DNA from: Marchantia polymorpha subsp. ruderalis
Taxonomy: Eukaryota; Streptophyta; Marchantiopsida; Marchantiales; Marchantiaceae
Reading direction: 5' to 3'
DNA length: 64,000 nt
Assembly: GCA_037833965.1 (NCBI GenBank)
Contig: AP031354.1
Coordinates: forward strand, 9,216,001 to 9,280,000
Position 1 is the stretch's first letter, and every line of letters starts with the position of its first letter. The position numbers and the translations under genes are program-made. This document shows, piece by piece, positions 33,988 to 44,643 of this stretch. The notes beneath the pieces are model-generated. The model made no database searches. It saw nothing but the letters and a program-made list of their open reading frames with translations, and was not told where the DNA came from.

Positions 33988-36816
33988 ATGTCGACGAGCG
34001 ATAGTGTGGGAAACCTGAGTGCGAGAGCCACACGGAAACTCCGTCGAGATTCAGAAAAAGCCGTGGAAACAAAACGGCGAACTAAAAAGAAGACTCCCGG
34101 TGAGGACTCTGCAGAAAGATCGCCATCACCGACTACTGGGAGACAAAGGCGTTCCAGTTCACCTACCGAGAGCATTGAGCTAACAGTTCTATTGGACATC
34201 CCGCCGACAGGAACTCTTCCTGAGTTTGGCCAACCTAGGATCAGTCCGTCGACAGGATCACCGATGGCAGAACATCAAGCCAATCTCCGCCAGGTGTTTT
34301 CCCAACCTACCACCAAACATTCGTATCCAAGATACACGGGAACGGGCGACGACGATGATGCAGATTCATACATAAAGCTCTTCGAGTCTGTTTCCATCGC
34401 CAATCGTGAGACCAGTGATGAAGACAGACTACGAATCTTTCCTAGCCTGCTACGCAGACGAGCGCGTAGCTGGTACAACCATGAGAGCACCGACCCCACT
34501 GGCATCCGGACCTGGGCTCAGCTCAAGGAAAAGTTTCTGAAGCGGTTCCGCGAACTCGGATATGACAGTCGAGTTCTGACCCGGCTTCGAAATCTTCGAC
34601 GCGAGCGGAAGGAGAATCTTCGAGACTACACGGAGAGATTCCAAGACCTCCTAGATCGAATTCCGAAGACAGGCCCGGGAGAACCGTATTCGGTACAACA
34701 GGCAGTGGATTGGTATGTGACAGGGCTCTCAAGAGAAATGGAGACCTTCTGTAGGAGAGGCAAGACTGACACAATCCAAGATGTGATAGCTTCCGCGGAG
34801 ACCTTTGAGACGTCAACCCTTGACACTCGAAGACGCGACCGACGGTCGACGAAGAAGAAGTCGCAAGGCGGACGTCGGAAGAGAAGGAACTCGCCTTCCT
34901 CGACAGAAGAATCAAGCTCCTCCGAATCAAGTTCTTCCTCGGAAGAGGAAGAGGACTCGTCATCTTCAGAAGAAGAGAGACGGAAGAAGAAACGCAGTGC
35001 GATCAAGAAGAAGGATCGAGGTAAGGGAATCCCAGTGAAGACTCAAGGGGACATCACAGCCAAGGTAGACAACCTGGTGAAGAATTTTGCGGACCTGAAA
35101 GTTCATGTAGTGGGAGGCCAAGACCGACGTAAATCACCTGCGAGACAACGAGCGAATCTCTGGTGTACTACGTGCGGACAGGTGGGACATGCCAACACGG
35201 AGTGCATGTCCGCGCGGCCATCTTACCCAGTGAATGCGGTCGAATGGGCACCACAGTGGGAGAACCCCATGTATTATGCTGAGCCACCTATGTATTATGC
35301 TGAGCAGGTTGAGGACACCGCCTACTCGGTACAGACAGCTCCAGCTACAACTCCGAACCCACCGGTGCATATACCGCGCTTTGTTCCGAGGGAAATGGCG
35401 GGTACACTCCCACCAAGACGCATGGCACCTCCAGGCAATCACAACCGACCTCGACCACAATTCGATGGTTGCTACAACTGCGGAGACATGGGGCATTACG
35501 CGCCAAGTTGTCCCCACCCGAGGAAGCCAATGGGGTATGCACCATTGTGCAGCAATTGCAAGAAGTCCGGACATACAGCAGCTGAATGTGACCAGCCCCA
35601 AATCCCTAGGCCAGCCGTGCGTTTCGTATCAACACCGGGCAAGGAAGAAGTGCAAGTCAACCAGGTAGAACTGAGTCTGGACCCAGCTGAAGGAGACGAA
35701 GTATGGCCAGAGGAAGAAGTAATGTGCGGTCGGGTAGAAACCCGAAGTTCGAAGAGGAAAGGAGAAGGCCACGAGGACACTCGCCGCCTCGAGCGTAGGG
35801 AAGAGAGGAAGAAGTCTAAAGAAGTTAGAGAAGGCCAGAGGAGAAGGCCGGGTACACCTCCGGCTATGAGAAACACCCAGCCGGAGCAGAACTCAGAAAA
35901 GGCGGACAGGTATTCAGAAGAGTTCCGGACTCGAGATTACCTTCCGGACATCAAAGATGAGGTGAGTCACCTCATCAAGGAAGCACTGGGCGCCGGAATG
36001 ACATCCGACGACCGGAAGGCAGTTAGGCCCCCTACACCCCTTCCGACCGCGAGTACAGGGAAACTTCCGGCTGTGACTTCCAACACTTCCTACGACATAG
36101 TGAAAGACATGGGGAGCCAGAGGGCAAATATTTCCTTCCACCAGTTGTTGGAAGACAATAAGACGTACAGGAGGATGCTGATGCTTTCGTTGCGCCGACC
36201 ACGCAAACCCCGAAAAGAGAAACTTCCGGCTGTGTACAGAGTGGAAGGAGGAGACCTGGGACCTCCAGAGATCGAAGTAGAGATCGGAGGCTGCGTCATT
36301 CAGAAGGTACCAGTGGACTCCGGCTCGGGCGTGAATATCATGACCGAGGAGACAGCGAACTCCTTGGGGTTCCAGACCTTCGAACCTACATCCCGAGTAT
36401 TGCGACTGGCCGATCAAACACGCAGAATGCCACTAGGAATGTTGAGCAATGTGAGAACCAACATTGGAGGAGTGGACTTTCAACTGTCCTACATAATACT
36501 GCAACCTCTGATGAAGAAAGGTTATGATGTGCTGCTTGGCCGACCGTGGCTATACGATGCCAAAGCAAGGTGTGACTGGAGTAGGAAGAGATTACAGTTC
36601 CGTAGCCCTGCGGACCCTCCGACTGTCATTACCGTACCATGGACCAAGGTACCCCATGAGGGCGAAACACCTTCTACCACCTCCGGTTACACAACCGGAG
36701 GAGAGACCAGCTCATCATGCACTTCAGAGACCGAAACGTCGGAAGACTTTGTGGGCTACGTCACTTGCTGCTCTATTGAGGAGGAAGGTGACGCGGTAGA
36801 TCCGGATGACGAATAG
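33988..36816 (+). CDS. Gypsy gag-protease polyprotein, copy 1
   Basis: 942 codons ending at UAG 36814. The ATG at 33988 directly follows an in-frame TGA, so it is the earliest possible start. About 95-275: retrotransposon gag domain (YTGTGDDDDADSYIKLFES, ARSWYNHES, FLKRFRELGYDS). About 285-350: Lys/Arg and Ser/Glu blocks. Three zinc knuckles of Cx2Cx4Hx4C: Cys393-Cys406, Cys495-Cys508, Cys521-Cys534. Aspartic protease: VDSGSGVN with Asp777, and VLLGRPWLYDA at 848-858. No stops or shifts. An out-of-frame short uORF (33977-34018) overlaps the start, so leaky scanning would be needed. Protein and length are identical to copy 2. Confidence 0.95.
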   Translation: MSTSDSVGNLSARATRKLRRDSEKAVETKRRTKKKTPGEDSAERSPSPTTGRQRRSSSPTESIELTVLLDIPPTGTLPEFGQPRISPSTGSPMAEHQANLRQVFSQPTTKHSYPRYTGTGDDDDADSYIKLFESVSIANRETSDEDRLRIFPSLLRRRARSWYNHESTDPTGIRTWAQLKEKFLKRFRELGYDSRVLTRLRNLRRERKENLRDYTERFQDLLDRIPKTGPGEPYSVQQAVDWYVTGLSREMETFCRRGKTDTIQDVIASAETFETSTLDTRRRDRRSTKKKSQGGRRKRRNSPSSTEESSSSESSSSSEEEEDSSSSEEERRKKKRSAIKKKDRGKGIPVKTQGDITAKVDNLVKNFADLKVHVVGGQDRRKSPARQRANLWCTTCGQVGHANTECMSARPSYPVNAVEWAPQWENPMYYAEPPMYYAEQVEDTAYSVQTAPATTPNPPVHIPRFVPREMAGTLPPRRMAPPGNHNRPRPQFDGCYNCGDMGHYAPSCPHPRKPMGYAPLCSNCKKSGHTAAECDQPQIPRPAVRFVSTPGKEEVQVNQVELSLDPAEGDEVWPEEEVMCGRVETRSSKRKGEGHEDTRRLERREERKKSKEVREGQRRRPGTPPAMRNTQPEQNSEKADRYSEEFRTRDYLPDIKDEVSHLIKEALGAGMTSDDRKAVRPPTPLPTASTGKLPAVTSNTSYDIVKDMGSQRANISFHQLLEDNKTYRRMLMLSLRRPRKPRKEKLPAVYRVEGGDLGPPEIEVEIGGCVIQKVPVDSGSGVNIMTEETANSLGFQTFEPTSRVLRLADQTRRMPLGMLSNVRTNIGGVDFQLSYIILQPLMKKGYDVLLGRPWLYDAKARCDWSRKRLQFRSPADPPTVITVPWTKVPHEGETPSTTSGYTTGGETSSSCTSETETSEDFVGYVTCCSIEEEGDAVDPDDE

Positions 36817-36822
36817 CAACTA
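36814..36822 (+). promoter_or_regulatory. Leaky stop: UAG CAA CUA between gag-protease and pol, copy 1
   Basis: The only stop between gag and pol is TAG at 36814-36816, followed by CAACTA, a full match to the CARYYA context that promotes UAG readthrough in tobamoviruses and yeast assays. The downstream frame is open and is that of pol, and pol has no ATG of its own near its beginning. Confidence 0.78.
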
Positions 36823-39657
36823 GCAGCCGGACTGGGCAGAAGCGAGATCAGTCACACAGAGGGGATTGTTGACCCGAGTGATTGCTGCGAACTGCAGCTC
36901 AGTCCAGGTAAAGGCTTGAAGGTGTCAAGCCAGGTACAAGGAGAAGAGTTGAACAGGGTACAGGCGTTTCTTCGCCAGTATGAGGATGTCTTCGCATGGA
37001 AGATTGAAGACATGAAAGGCATACCTGCAAGGTATGGAGAGCACAGGATCGACTTGTTGGACGAGGCAGTTCCGGTTCGCCAACGCCAATACAGGCTCAA
37101 CCCAAAATATTCATTATTGGTGAAGGACGAAATCGATAAGTACCTGAGCGCAGGAATCATCTACCCGGTACTCAGTAGCGAGTGGGTGTCGCCTATCGTG
37201 ATCGTGCCCAAGAAACTGACGGGTAAGATCCGGGTGTGTCAGGACTTCCGGAAGCTGAACGCAGCAACGAGGAAGGACCATCACCCTCTTCCTTTCACGG
37301 ACTCTATTTTAGACCATGTAGCAGGGCATGAATGCTACAGTTTCCTAGACGGATTCTCCGGCTACAACCAGGTGTCCATCAGGGAACAGGACAAGGACAA
37401 AACAACCTTCACGACCGACTGGGGAACCTATGCTTATCACAAGATGCCGTTCGGTCTGTGCAACGCGCCAGCGACGTTCCAGCGGATGATGACAAACATC
37501 TTCCAAGAGCACCTGAGGAAGTTCCTAGAAATTTTCATCGACGACTTTTGTGTCTTCGGTAAGAGGTCGGAGCACCTTAACCATCTTCGGCAAACGTTCG
37601 ACAGGTGTAGGGAAAGCAGCTTGTCCTTACACCCTGAGAAATGTTTTTTTTTCATGACCAGCGGAATCCTGCTAGGGCACCGAGTTTCGTCCGATGGCAT
37701 TGCAGTGGATGTAGAGAAGGTGAAGATTATTCTCGAACTGCAGCCGCCAACGAATCTGCGTGAGTTGAGGGCCTTCCTTGGTCATGTAGGTTATTACAGA
37801 AGGTTCATAAATATGTACGCCATCTTGGCAGCCGATCTGACGAAGCTGCTTAAGAAGGATGAACCCTATGTGTGGGGCAAGGAGCAACAGCTGGCCTTTG
37901 AAACGCTCAAAGCCAAACTGACGACTGCTCCGGTTCTGAGAAGTCCGGATTGGAACAGACCTTTCCATGTCTATGTAGACACGTCGGCGTTTGCAATCGG
38001 GGTGGTTCTCAGTCAGAAGGATGACAACAAGAAAGACTACCCGATTTACTTCGCTAGTCGTCAGTTGTCAGCAGCAGAGAAGAAGTACACGACAACTGAG
38101 AGGGAGGCGTTGGGAATGGTGTACTCCTGCAAGAAGTTCCGACATTATTTGATCTGCTATGAGTTCGTGTTTCATGTAGATCATTACGCCTTACAGCACC
38201 TGGTGAAGAAGGCGGATCTGTCCGGACGAATTGCCAGGTGGGTACTACTGCTGCAGGAATTCACCTACACTGTACAGACACGGAAAGGCGTTCACCATGA
38301 GAACGCAGACTACCTCTCCCGACTATGGACCGAACCCATAGAGGAGGAAGTAGTGGATGATTTTCCCGACGAACAACTTTTTCAGTTGTCCGCCAGCCAT
38401 GAGTCCAGGTACGCGGACTTATACAGGTTTCTGCTCACACTCCAATGTCCGGAAGGATTGGATGCGGAGCAGCGCACAGTCTTCGTTCATAAAGCGGGAC
38501 CTTACCAGCTTCAACAGGGGGTCTTGTTCAAGAAAATGGCAGACGAGAGGTTGTGCAGATGTCTAGAGGAGTCTGAAGTACCGCGAGTTGTCAAAGCCAT
38601 GCACACAGAAGACGCTGGTGGTCACTACGCCACCAGAAACACAGTGACCAAAATTGTGAATGCAGGATACTGGTGGCCGACGATGTTCAAAGATGTACAC
38701 GACTACGTTCGCAAATGCGACAGCTGCCAGAGAACGGGAAGGCCGACTCCGACCACGAGATGGCCTCTTACACCAATCATGCCATTGGCACCATTTGAAA
38801 AATGGGGGATCGACTTCGTGGGACCAATACAACCTGTCACTAAAGGCACGCGCAGGCGCTACATATTGGTAGCAACAGACTATGCGACCAAGATGGTGGA
38901 GGCAGAAGCCACAAGGCACGACGACGCAGCCGCAGTAGCACGGTTCCTATTCGAATCAATCATCACACGCTACGGGTGCCCCCTAGAAATAGTCAGTGAC
39001 AGAGGGACGCACTTTCTGAATCAGGTGATAGAGAGTTTGACGCGGCACTTCCAGATTAAGCATCGAAAGACTACTCCTTACAACCCCAAGGCAAATGGTC
39101 TGACAGAGAAGTCCAATGGATTACTCTGTAAGATACTCCTCAAGGTAACTGTAAACCATGCTCATGACTGGGACACCAAGCTACCGGCCGCCTTATGGGC
39201 ATATAGAACGGCAGAAAAAGTCACCACCAGGCAAACACCTTACTTCCTAGTTTATGGGCAGCATCCGATCTTACCCATCGAATTCGAGATACCTACCAAG
39301 AGGACCTTAGATCAGAGAAGGCTGGACGCGGAAGAAAGTCAGGCATATCGACTGCAAGAGGTAATGGCACTGGAGGAAAGACGTCAAGAGGCCGAAGATC
39401 GAACAAAGCAATTACAACTCAGGCGGAAGGAGAAGTACGATCGAAGACTCAAACCAGTACTGCTGGAGAAGGGCGATTTGGCTCTGCTATACGATAGCAG
39501 ACATGCTAGATTTCCAGGCAAGCTCCACTTGAGGTGGATGGGACCTTACAAGGTGATAGAAGTTTTTCCAAATGGATCCATCCAACTCGCAGATCTCACG
39601 GGAGAATGGTTAGGCACCCGCGTGAACGGATGGCGTCTGAAGAAATACCACGTGTAA
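36817..39657 (+). CDS. Gypsy pol (RT, RNase H, integrase), copy 1, probably expressed by readthrough
   Basis: Open from the codon after UAG 36814 to the stop at 39655; same frame as gag. Residues below count from TTG 36916, the first near-cognate start. RT: FLDGFSGYNQ (Asp145) and FIDDF (Asp209, Asp210; an IDD variant of YxDD). RNase H: YVDTSAFAIG (Asp355), TEREALG (Glu396), NADYLSR (Asp464). Integrase zinc finger His563, His570, Cys601, Cys604. Catalytic Asp633 (WGIDFVGP), Asp695 (VSDRGTHF) and Glu731 with D-x35-E spacing. The C-terminus has a GPY-like module (WMGPYKVIEVFPNG) and no chromodomain. Fully intact, so potentially autonomous with gag. Confidence 0.95.
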   Translation, partial: QLAAGLGRSEISHTEGIVDPSDCCELQLSPGKGLKVSSQVQGEELNRVQAFLRQYEDVFAWKIEDMKGIPARYGEHRIDLLDEAVPVRQRQYRLNPKYSLLVKDEIDKYLSAGIIYPVLSSEWVSPIVIVPKKLTGKIRVCQDFRKLNAATRKDHHPLPFTDSILDHVAGHECYSFLDGFSGYNQVSIREQDKDKTTFTTDWGTYAYHKMPFGLCNAPATFQRMMTNIFQEHLRKFLEIFIDDFCVFGKRSEHLNHLRQTFDRCRESSLSLHPEKCFFFMTSGILLGHRVSSDGIAVDVEKVKIILELQPPTNLRELRAFLGHVGYYRRFINMYAILAADLTKLLKKDEPYVWGKEQQLAFETLKAKLTTAPVLRSPDWNRPFHVYVDTSAFAIGVVLSQKDDNKKDYPIYFASRQLSAAEKKYTTTEREALGMVYSCKKFRHYLICYEFVFHVDHYALQHLVKKADLSGRIARWVLLLQEFTYTVQTRKGVHHENADYLSRLWTEPIEEEVVDDFPDEQLFQLSASHESRYADLYRFLLTLQCPEGLDAEQRTVFVHKAGPYQLQQGVLFKKMADERLCRCLEESEVPRVVKAMHTEDAGGHYATRNTVTKIVNAGYWWPTMFKDVHDYVRKCDSCQRTGRPTPTTRWPLTPIMPLAPFEKWGIDFVGPIQPVTKGTRRRYILVATDYATKMVEAEATRHDDAAAVARFLFESIITRYGCPLEIVSDRGTHFLNQVIESLTRHFQIKHRKTTPYNPKANGLTEKSNGLLCKILLKVTVNHAHDWDTKLPAALWAYRTAEKVTTRQTPYFLVYGQHPILPIEFEIPTKRTLDQRRLDAEESQAYRLQEVMALEERRQEAEDRTKQLQLRRKEKYDRRLKPVLLEKGDLALLYDSRHARFPGKLHLRWMGPYKVIEVFPNGSIQLADLTGEWLGTRVNGWRLKKYHV

Positions 39658-39681
39658 ATGTTCGCGTGGGCGCTCACAATT

Positions 39682-39692
39682 GAGGAGGGGGG
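39682..39692 (+). other. Polypurine tract before LTR 2
   Basis: GAGGAGGGGGG, separated from the LTR by CA. It primes plus-strand synthesis. The copy before LTR 3 is at 50338-50348. Confidence 0.88.
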
Positions 39693-39694
39693 CA

Positions 39695-42600
39695 TGTGGT
39701 AACACGCTTTTTGTTTTTTTGCAGAATTTAAACAATTTTAGAAAACTAGTACCAAAGCAGTGTTTGTAGCTAGAGAAGGGTACGCTAAATAGAGTGGATT
39801 GATGAGATCGTCACGAGGGCACAAAGAATCACGTAGTCGGATGTACCAACGCCAACGTCTTCGGCGCCTTCGGCAAAAGCTTCTTTTTGAGGTGTCTCTA
39901 CTCACGCGCCTTTAGCGTATAAGGAAGCTACGCTTCCGGCGCAGACACCCCAGGAGGAGGTTTTGCTAAAGACGTCAGGAGAAGGGCCCGGACCTCTAAA
40001 GGCATCCGACCATGAGTGCGCCTTCGGCGAAGCGCCGCTAGCGCGGAAAGGGAAAACCTTCATAACAATCGGGATACACGGTAGATCCAGTTGGTTGAAG
40101 TTGCATTAGAAAGAGCTCGGGACGCTCGTTCTAACGAGTCCAAGAGCGCCGGAGATGGATCAGGAATGGAGAAGTTATGAGCGTCGGAAAACTCGTAGCC
40201 GGACATGCGCCGTTCGCGCTAGGGTTCACAGCCGGAAAGGATTCCCGTACGCCCTCGGCGATGCGCCTTCGGCGGAATCACGCGCTCACAGGAGGAAACC
40301 AACTCAGAGTCGGAAGCGCCCTTGGCGGCTGTTCATGGAAGGAAAGCGCCGGTCGGATGTACGCCTCCGACGTGGCGCTGACGGCCGGATGCGCTGGCAT
40401 GAGTTGCGCTGACGGATATGCGCTGGCAGCAACGGACGAGGCATAAAGGACAAAATAGGCGGTACGACTGCGCGCCGGCGTAATTCGCTCCGGCTGGATG
40501 TGCGCCTCCAGCAAGGCGCCGACGAATAATGAACGCGCCAGCGGCGACACGCCTCCGGAGAAGGGCGGGTTAGGAAAAGACAACAGGGCCGACGTATACC
40601 CTGCAGCGGACTCGAGTCCGGAAGGTGGCGGCGGCGGGAGAATTCAACGTTTAAGCATGCGAATGCGCGCAATGCGGGGACGTGAATTCGCGCATGCAAA
40701 GAGCGAACCGTTAAGCCGTATAGCCGGCTGCGTACGTTGCAACCAGTAAGAACGTTGGACGTTCTTGAAATCGGAGAAGAAAAGACTGCGCTCCAGTCTC
40801 ATTCCCTCATTCTTGACTTTGCAATTTCCAGTTCCAAGATTACGCGCAAGGGCGGAGCGACCTGCAGTGAGAGTAGAGAGTGCGGAGACGAGTTGCACAA
40901 GGATCTTGGCGGACCTTGAAAGAATTGGGAGTAGCGATCTTGAACGAGCGCAGAGAGAGTGAGCAGTCAGTGCTTGAGTGGCCGACGTGCAGTGGCGATT
41001 GCGAGAGAGTGAGCGAAAGGGAGAACGTTTGTGTGTGCAGGCAACGCGATGTCGAAGGTTCCCCAACTGCGAGTGTCTCCACTCAGGGTGCCGCAGATCG
41101 GTCTACGCGCATTTCAAGATGTGCTGACGAGGCTGAAGCTCGATTTTCTCCTCTGGGGGTGGAATTGGACGTGTCCGGAGATGGTGCGCGAGTATCTGCA
41201 AGAGAGACACAAGCCTTCTCGCGGATTTCGCCCACACCCAGAGAGATGGGAAATTTGCAATTGGGCGCAGGTGTTGGGTAGGTGTGCCGGCGAGGAAGGG
41301 GATCTCCTCTTCGAGGCCGACAGCGTGAAAGTGTCCCAGGAGGAAGAAGTCTCTTACAATGAGCTCTTCAAGGTGGCTAGACATCCCAAGAACGGTTTCC
41401 GGACTCGGGATTACAAGGATCGATTGCGGAGAAATGTCGCGACAGCATTGCTGCAGATATTGCAGCCGACCAAGACCGCTTACATGCATGGTTGGCAGGT
41501 AGAGTTCGTGGAGCTAGTGTTGTCAGGAGCTCCGGTGCATTGGGCACGGCTCCTGTGGAAGGTGACGCGCCAACATGCGCAAGAAGAGAGGGGAGGAACG
41601 CTCAATCATCTATCGCCTTACTTAATCGTGTTTTACCGGGCGATGGGATGTTTGACGAATGCTGAGAAAACTCGGTTTCCGCAGCTGAGCCGGTCGTATC
41701 CAGGTAGATATTCGAGGGAGGCCGAAGTAGACACGGATCCGGACGAGGAACCTGCCAGTACGCCTCCGGCTCCGGCTCCAGCCAGAGCAGCAGAAGAACG
41801 TCGAAGTGAGCGCATTCCGCGCAAGCGGAAGTGGGATGAGAGACCTGAGGACAGGCAGCCGGAAGTACCAGCTGCGCCGACTCGTGGTCGGCCCACCCCC
41901 GAGCCTCATAGTCGACCAAAACAGAGGGCACGCAGAATGCCAACTGTTACTGAGGAGACCAGGCGAACTCCGACCCGGCGGAATCTCACACAGGAAGAGA
42001 TAATCGCTCAGGTCCTAGGGAAGACGGCAGAAACCTCTGCACAGAAGGCACCACGGCCTTCGGGAGGAGATGGAAGGACTGACAGCCGGCCGACTGCGAG
42101 TCGGATGACTGAAGGTCGACAAGCGGAAGGAAGGCCAACTGAACGGCGCGTTGAACCGGACAGCAGGCCGGAAGCGGAAGAGAGTTTGGCTGACGAGCCA
42201 ACAATCCTCAGAGGGTCGTCTTCGGCGGAAGGCACTTCTGGAAGAACGCCCCCAACAAGCAGGCCAAGTGGAGTCAAGACGCGCAGGGTGTATCCGACTC
42301 CCAGTCGGACAACTGCTGGTCGGCCGACTGCGAGTCGGACAACAGAGAGTCAGCCGGATTCGCCGACTGCGAGACGGATGGGGCCAACGACCAGTGTGCG
42401 GACGCCTTCGGCGGACGCACCTTCAGCAAGGACACCTTCCGCGCAGATTGCGCCGGAAGGACAGGCAGCAGAAGCGGGCGGTGCAAGAGTGACAAAAGTC
42501 ACTGCGGCGTCGACCCCTTCACAAACCGAAGATCGAGCCGACACAGGGGCTCAAGCAGTGGGATCTCCCACTGCCCTGGATATTTTAGCAGGCAGTGGAG

Positions 42601-44560
42601 CAGCAGTCGCAGCAGAAGCTGCTGCGCGCCACAGTTCCAGGGAGTCGCCAAGGGATTCGGTGGCGACTGAGATCCTCGAGACTGAGGATGAGACGAGCTC
42701 GGAAGAGCAAGAAGAGGATTCGGTGCAGAAAACGCCAACAGGGGTGCTGTGCGAACAGATAGTTCCACTCCTGCGATATCTGGATCGCAAGACATCCAAA
42801 TACGCAAGTGCCTTAAAACCGCAGTCTTATGTGGAGACAATCAGGCGAAGGACGAGGAGCAAGGTGGCAAGGTGGGCCTCTAGATGCGGAGTATATGTGG
42901 ATAGGAACACCGCCCTCCGACAACACCTGGCGGTCACCCAGAAGCTGTACCAAGCCTTGCAGCAGCAGAAGGAGGATGCGGCGACGAAGAGTCAGGCGGA
43001 GGCCGAACTAATACGGGCAAAGATCGAGTCGGAACTGCAGGAGGAGCGGAGACAGAACAAAGTCCTAGCAGCCGAGCTTGCGCGCCAGACGCGCGCCTTA
43101 GAGGAAAGTCAACGAGCCCGCAAGGAGGATGAGGAGTTGTTGTGCAACTTGCAAACCGAGTGCTCGGATTTGAGGGCACAACGTGCGGATTTAGAAATGC
43201 AGCTGGCAGAGGTGGAGAGCAGCTGCAGGGTACGAGGAGAGTTGGCGGCACGGGTGACTCGTTGTCTAAACGGATACACCCATTGGGAGGTGGCAGCTCA
43301 AGAGAGGGTTACACTCAGGGAGTTCGAGCTTCGGGCGGCGGCATTGACGGAAGGTGACAGTCGGAGTCGGCGGCGAGTGGCAAGAAAATTAGAAACCTTC
43401 TTGTCGGGTGCGCGCGACACTATGGCGCACTTGCAGTCGGAAGTCACCACAGCGCTCCGACGCCTGGGGTTACGCAGCCGGTCGGAAGACTGGCAAGGTA
43501 GAGACAGTAAGCGGAGCAGTCCGGCGCGCAGGAGGCGCAGCACCGGATCTGCTGAGTGCAGTAGAGTAGTTTGGTTTCGCGCAGATGCTGCGAGTGGTAG
43601 ATAGGATAGCGTAGTGCTAGTTAGGATCTTTTGAGAGTATAAAGTAGATCAAGGCGTTTTGCCTTGGGACTCTTCCAGTTTCGGAAGTGCAGATCAGGAA
43701 CTCACTTTCTTGGCGTGTTTGTGCATTTTGGTCCTGGCACCACGTAGAGAAGCTGCAGCATAGCGAAGTTACCGTATGTTGTAGTTGAAGGCCTTCGGCT
43801 GAATGTTCAGAGCTAGTACCCGGTTAGAGACTTGAGTAGTGCGGATCTGCACCTGCGGGTGATTTCTGATACTCAGAGCCGGCTGCGAGTTAGATACTTG
43901 AACAGTTCCCCCTTACTCCTTCGGGTGACATATCCTGATTGTACTCCTACGGGAAGTTTCCCCTGAATGCCAATGTGAAGTTTCATTACTTCGTGTAAAC
44001 CTTGGTTTGTAATTCAGGTTGTGTGTGTGTTACTGGATCGTGTTTTCAGTAAGTTCTCAGTCGGGTCTGCACTCCCTGCGTTTTGTGTGATAGTCGAGGG
44101 TGACGTCCACGGCGTACGTAGAGGCTTCGTTCCGAAGTGAGAAGTCCAGTCCGGGTACCCCCGCTAGTTCCTGGCGGAAGGGCAGTAAAAGCCGGAGTGG
44201 GAGGCACTTCCTGCAGAACCTCTGAGTGAACTTGCGAGACACTTTCCTCCTGAAATCCGAAGCGGAGGTCCTGACCGACCTCCGAGTTGTGCTTTTTGCC
44301 AGTTTCAGGTGTGTGTGTGTGTGTTGAGTGACCAAGCTGTACCGTGCATCCTCCGAGCATCCTCCGAGTTGAGATCCTCCTCCGAGTCGAGCCTCCGAGT
44401 CGAGCACTGCAGTATTTCTGGGAGTGACAGTCGCCTAGAATTCAAACTCTACCAAAAGTCTGTTAAATGTGACACTTTTACTCTGTGTGTTGCCTCTGTC
44501 CCTGTGGGTTCGATCTTTTTACCACCATACTGCAGTTTTAGCCTTTGGTGGGTTATTACA
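39695..44560 (+). repeat. Gypsy LTR 2 (middle, 4866 bp)
   Basis: Same length as LTR 1. Where LTR 1 and LTR 3 differ near their right ends, LTR 2 agrees with LTR 1. No target duplication flanks the units next to it. Confidence 0.95.
41049..43604 (+). CDS. U3 ORF, copy in LTR 2
   Basis: 851 codons, translation identical to the copy in LTR 1. In this position the ORF lies downstream of the first internal region, as it would in the 3' part of a genomic RNA. Confidence 0.85.
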   Translation: MSKVPQLRVSPLRVPQIGLRAFQDVLTRLKLDFLLWGWNWTCPEMVREYLQERHKPSRGFRPHPERWEICNWAQVLGRCAGEEGDLLFEADSVKVSQEEEVSYNELFKVARHPKNGFRTRDYKDRLRRNVATALLQILQPTKTAYMHGWQVEFVELVLSGAPVHWARLLWKVTRQHAQEERGGTLNHLSPYLIVFYRAMGCLTNAEKTRFPQLSRSYPGRYSREAEVDTDPDEEPASTPPAPAPARAAEERRSERIPRKRKWDERPEDRQPEVPAAPTRGRPTPEPHSRPKQRARRMPTVTEETRRTPTRRNLTQEEIIAQVLGKTAETSAQKAPRPSGGDGRTDSRPTASRMTEGRQAEGRPTERRVEPDSRPEAEESLADEPTILRGSSSAEGTSGRTPPTSRPSGVKTRRVYPTPSRTTAGRPTASRTTESQPDSPTARRMGPTTSVRTPSADAPSARTPSAQIAPEGQAAEAGGARVTKVTAASTPSQTEDRADTGAQAVGSPTALDILAGSGAAVAAEAAARHSSRESPRDSVATEILETEDETSSEEQEEDSVQKTPTGVLCEQIVPLLRYLDRKTSKYASALKPQSYVETIRRRTRSKVARWASRCGVYVDRNTALRQHLAVTQKLYQALQQQKEDAATKSQAEAELIRAKIESELQEERRQNKVLAAELARQTRALEESQRARKEDEELLCNLQTECSDLRAQRADLEMQLAEVESSCRVRGELAARVTRCLNGYTHWEVAAQERVTLREFELRAAALTEGDSRSRRRVARKLETFLSGARDTMAHLQSEVTTALRRLGLRSRSEDWQGRDSKRSSPARRRRSTGSAECSRVVWFRADAASGR

Positions 44561-44582
44561 TAAGGAGCCGACAACTTCTTTT

Positions 44583-44600
44583 TGGCGCCGCTGCCGGGGA
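44583..44600 (+). other. Primer binding site, internal region 2
   Basis: Identical to the site at 33927-33944, 22 nt after LTR 2. Confidence 0.8.
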
Positions 44601-44643
44601 CAGTGCGTCAACACCAGAAACCTTGAGCAGCAATGCTCGGTGA

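Noticed and set aside
36916-36918. TTG as an independent start for pol
   Set aside because: Not an ATG; the frame is open back to the UAG, and the stop context favours readthrough.
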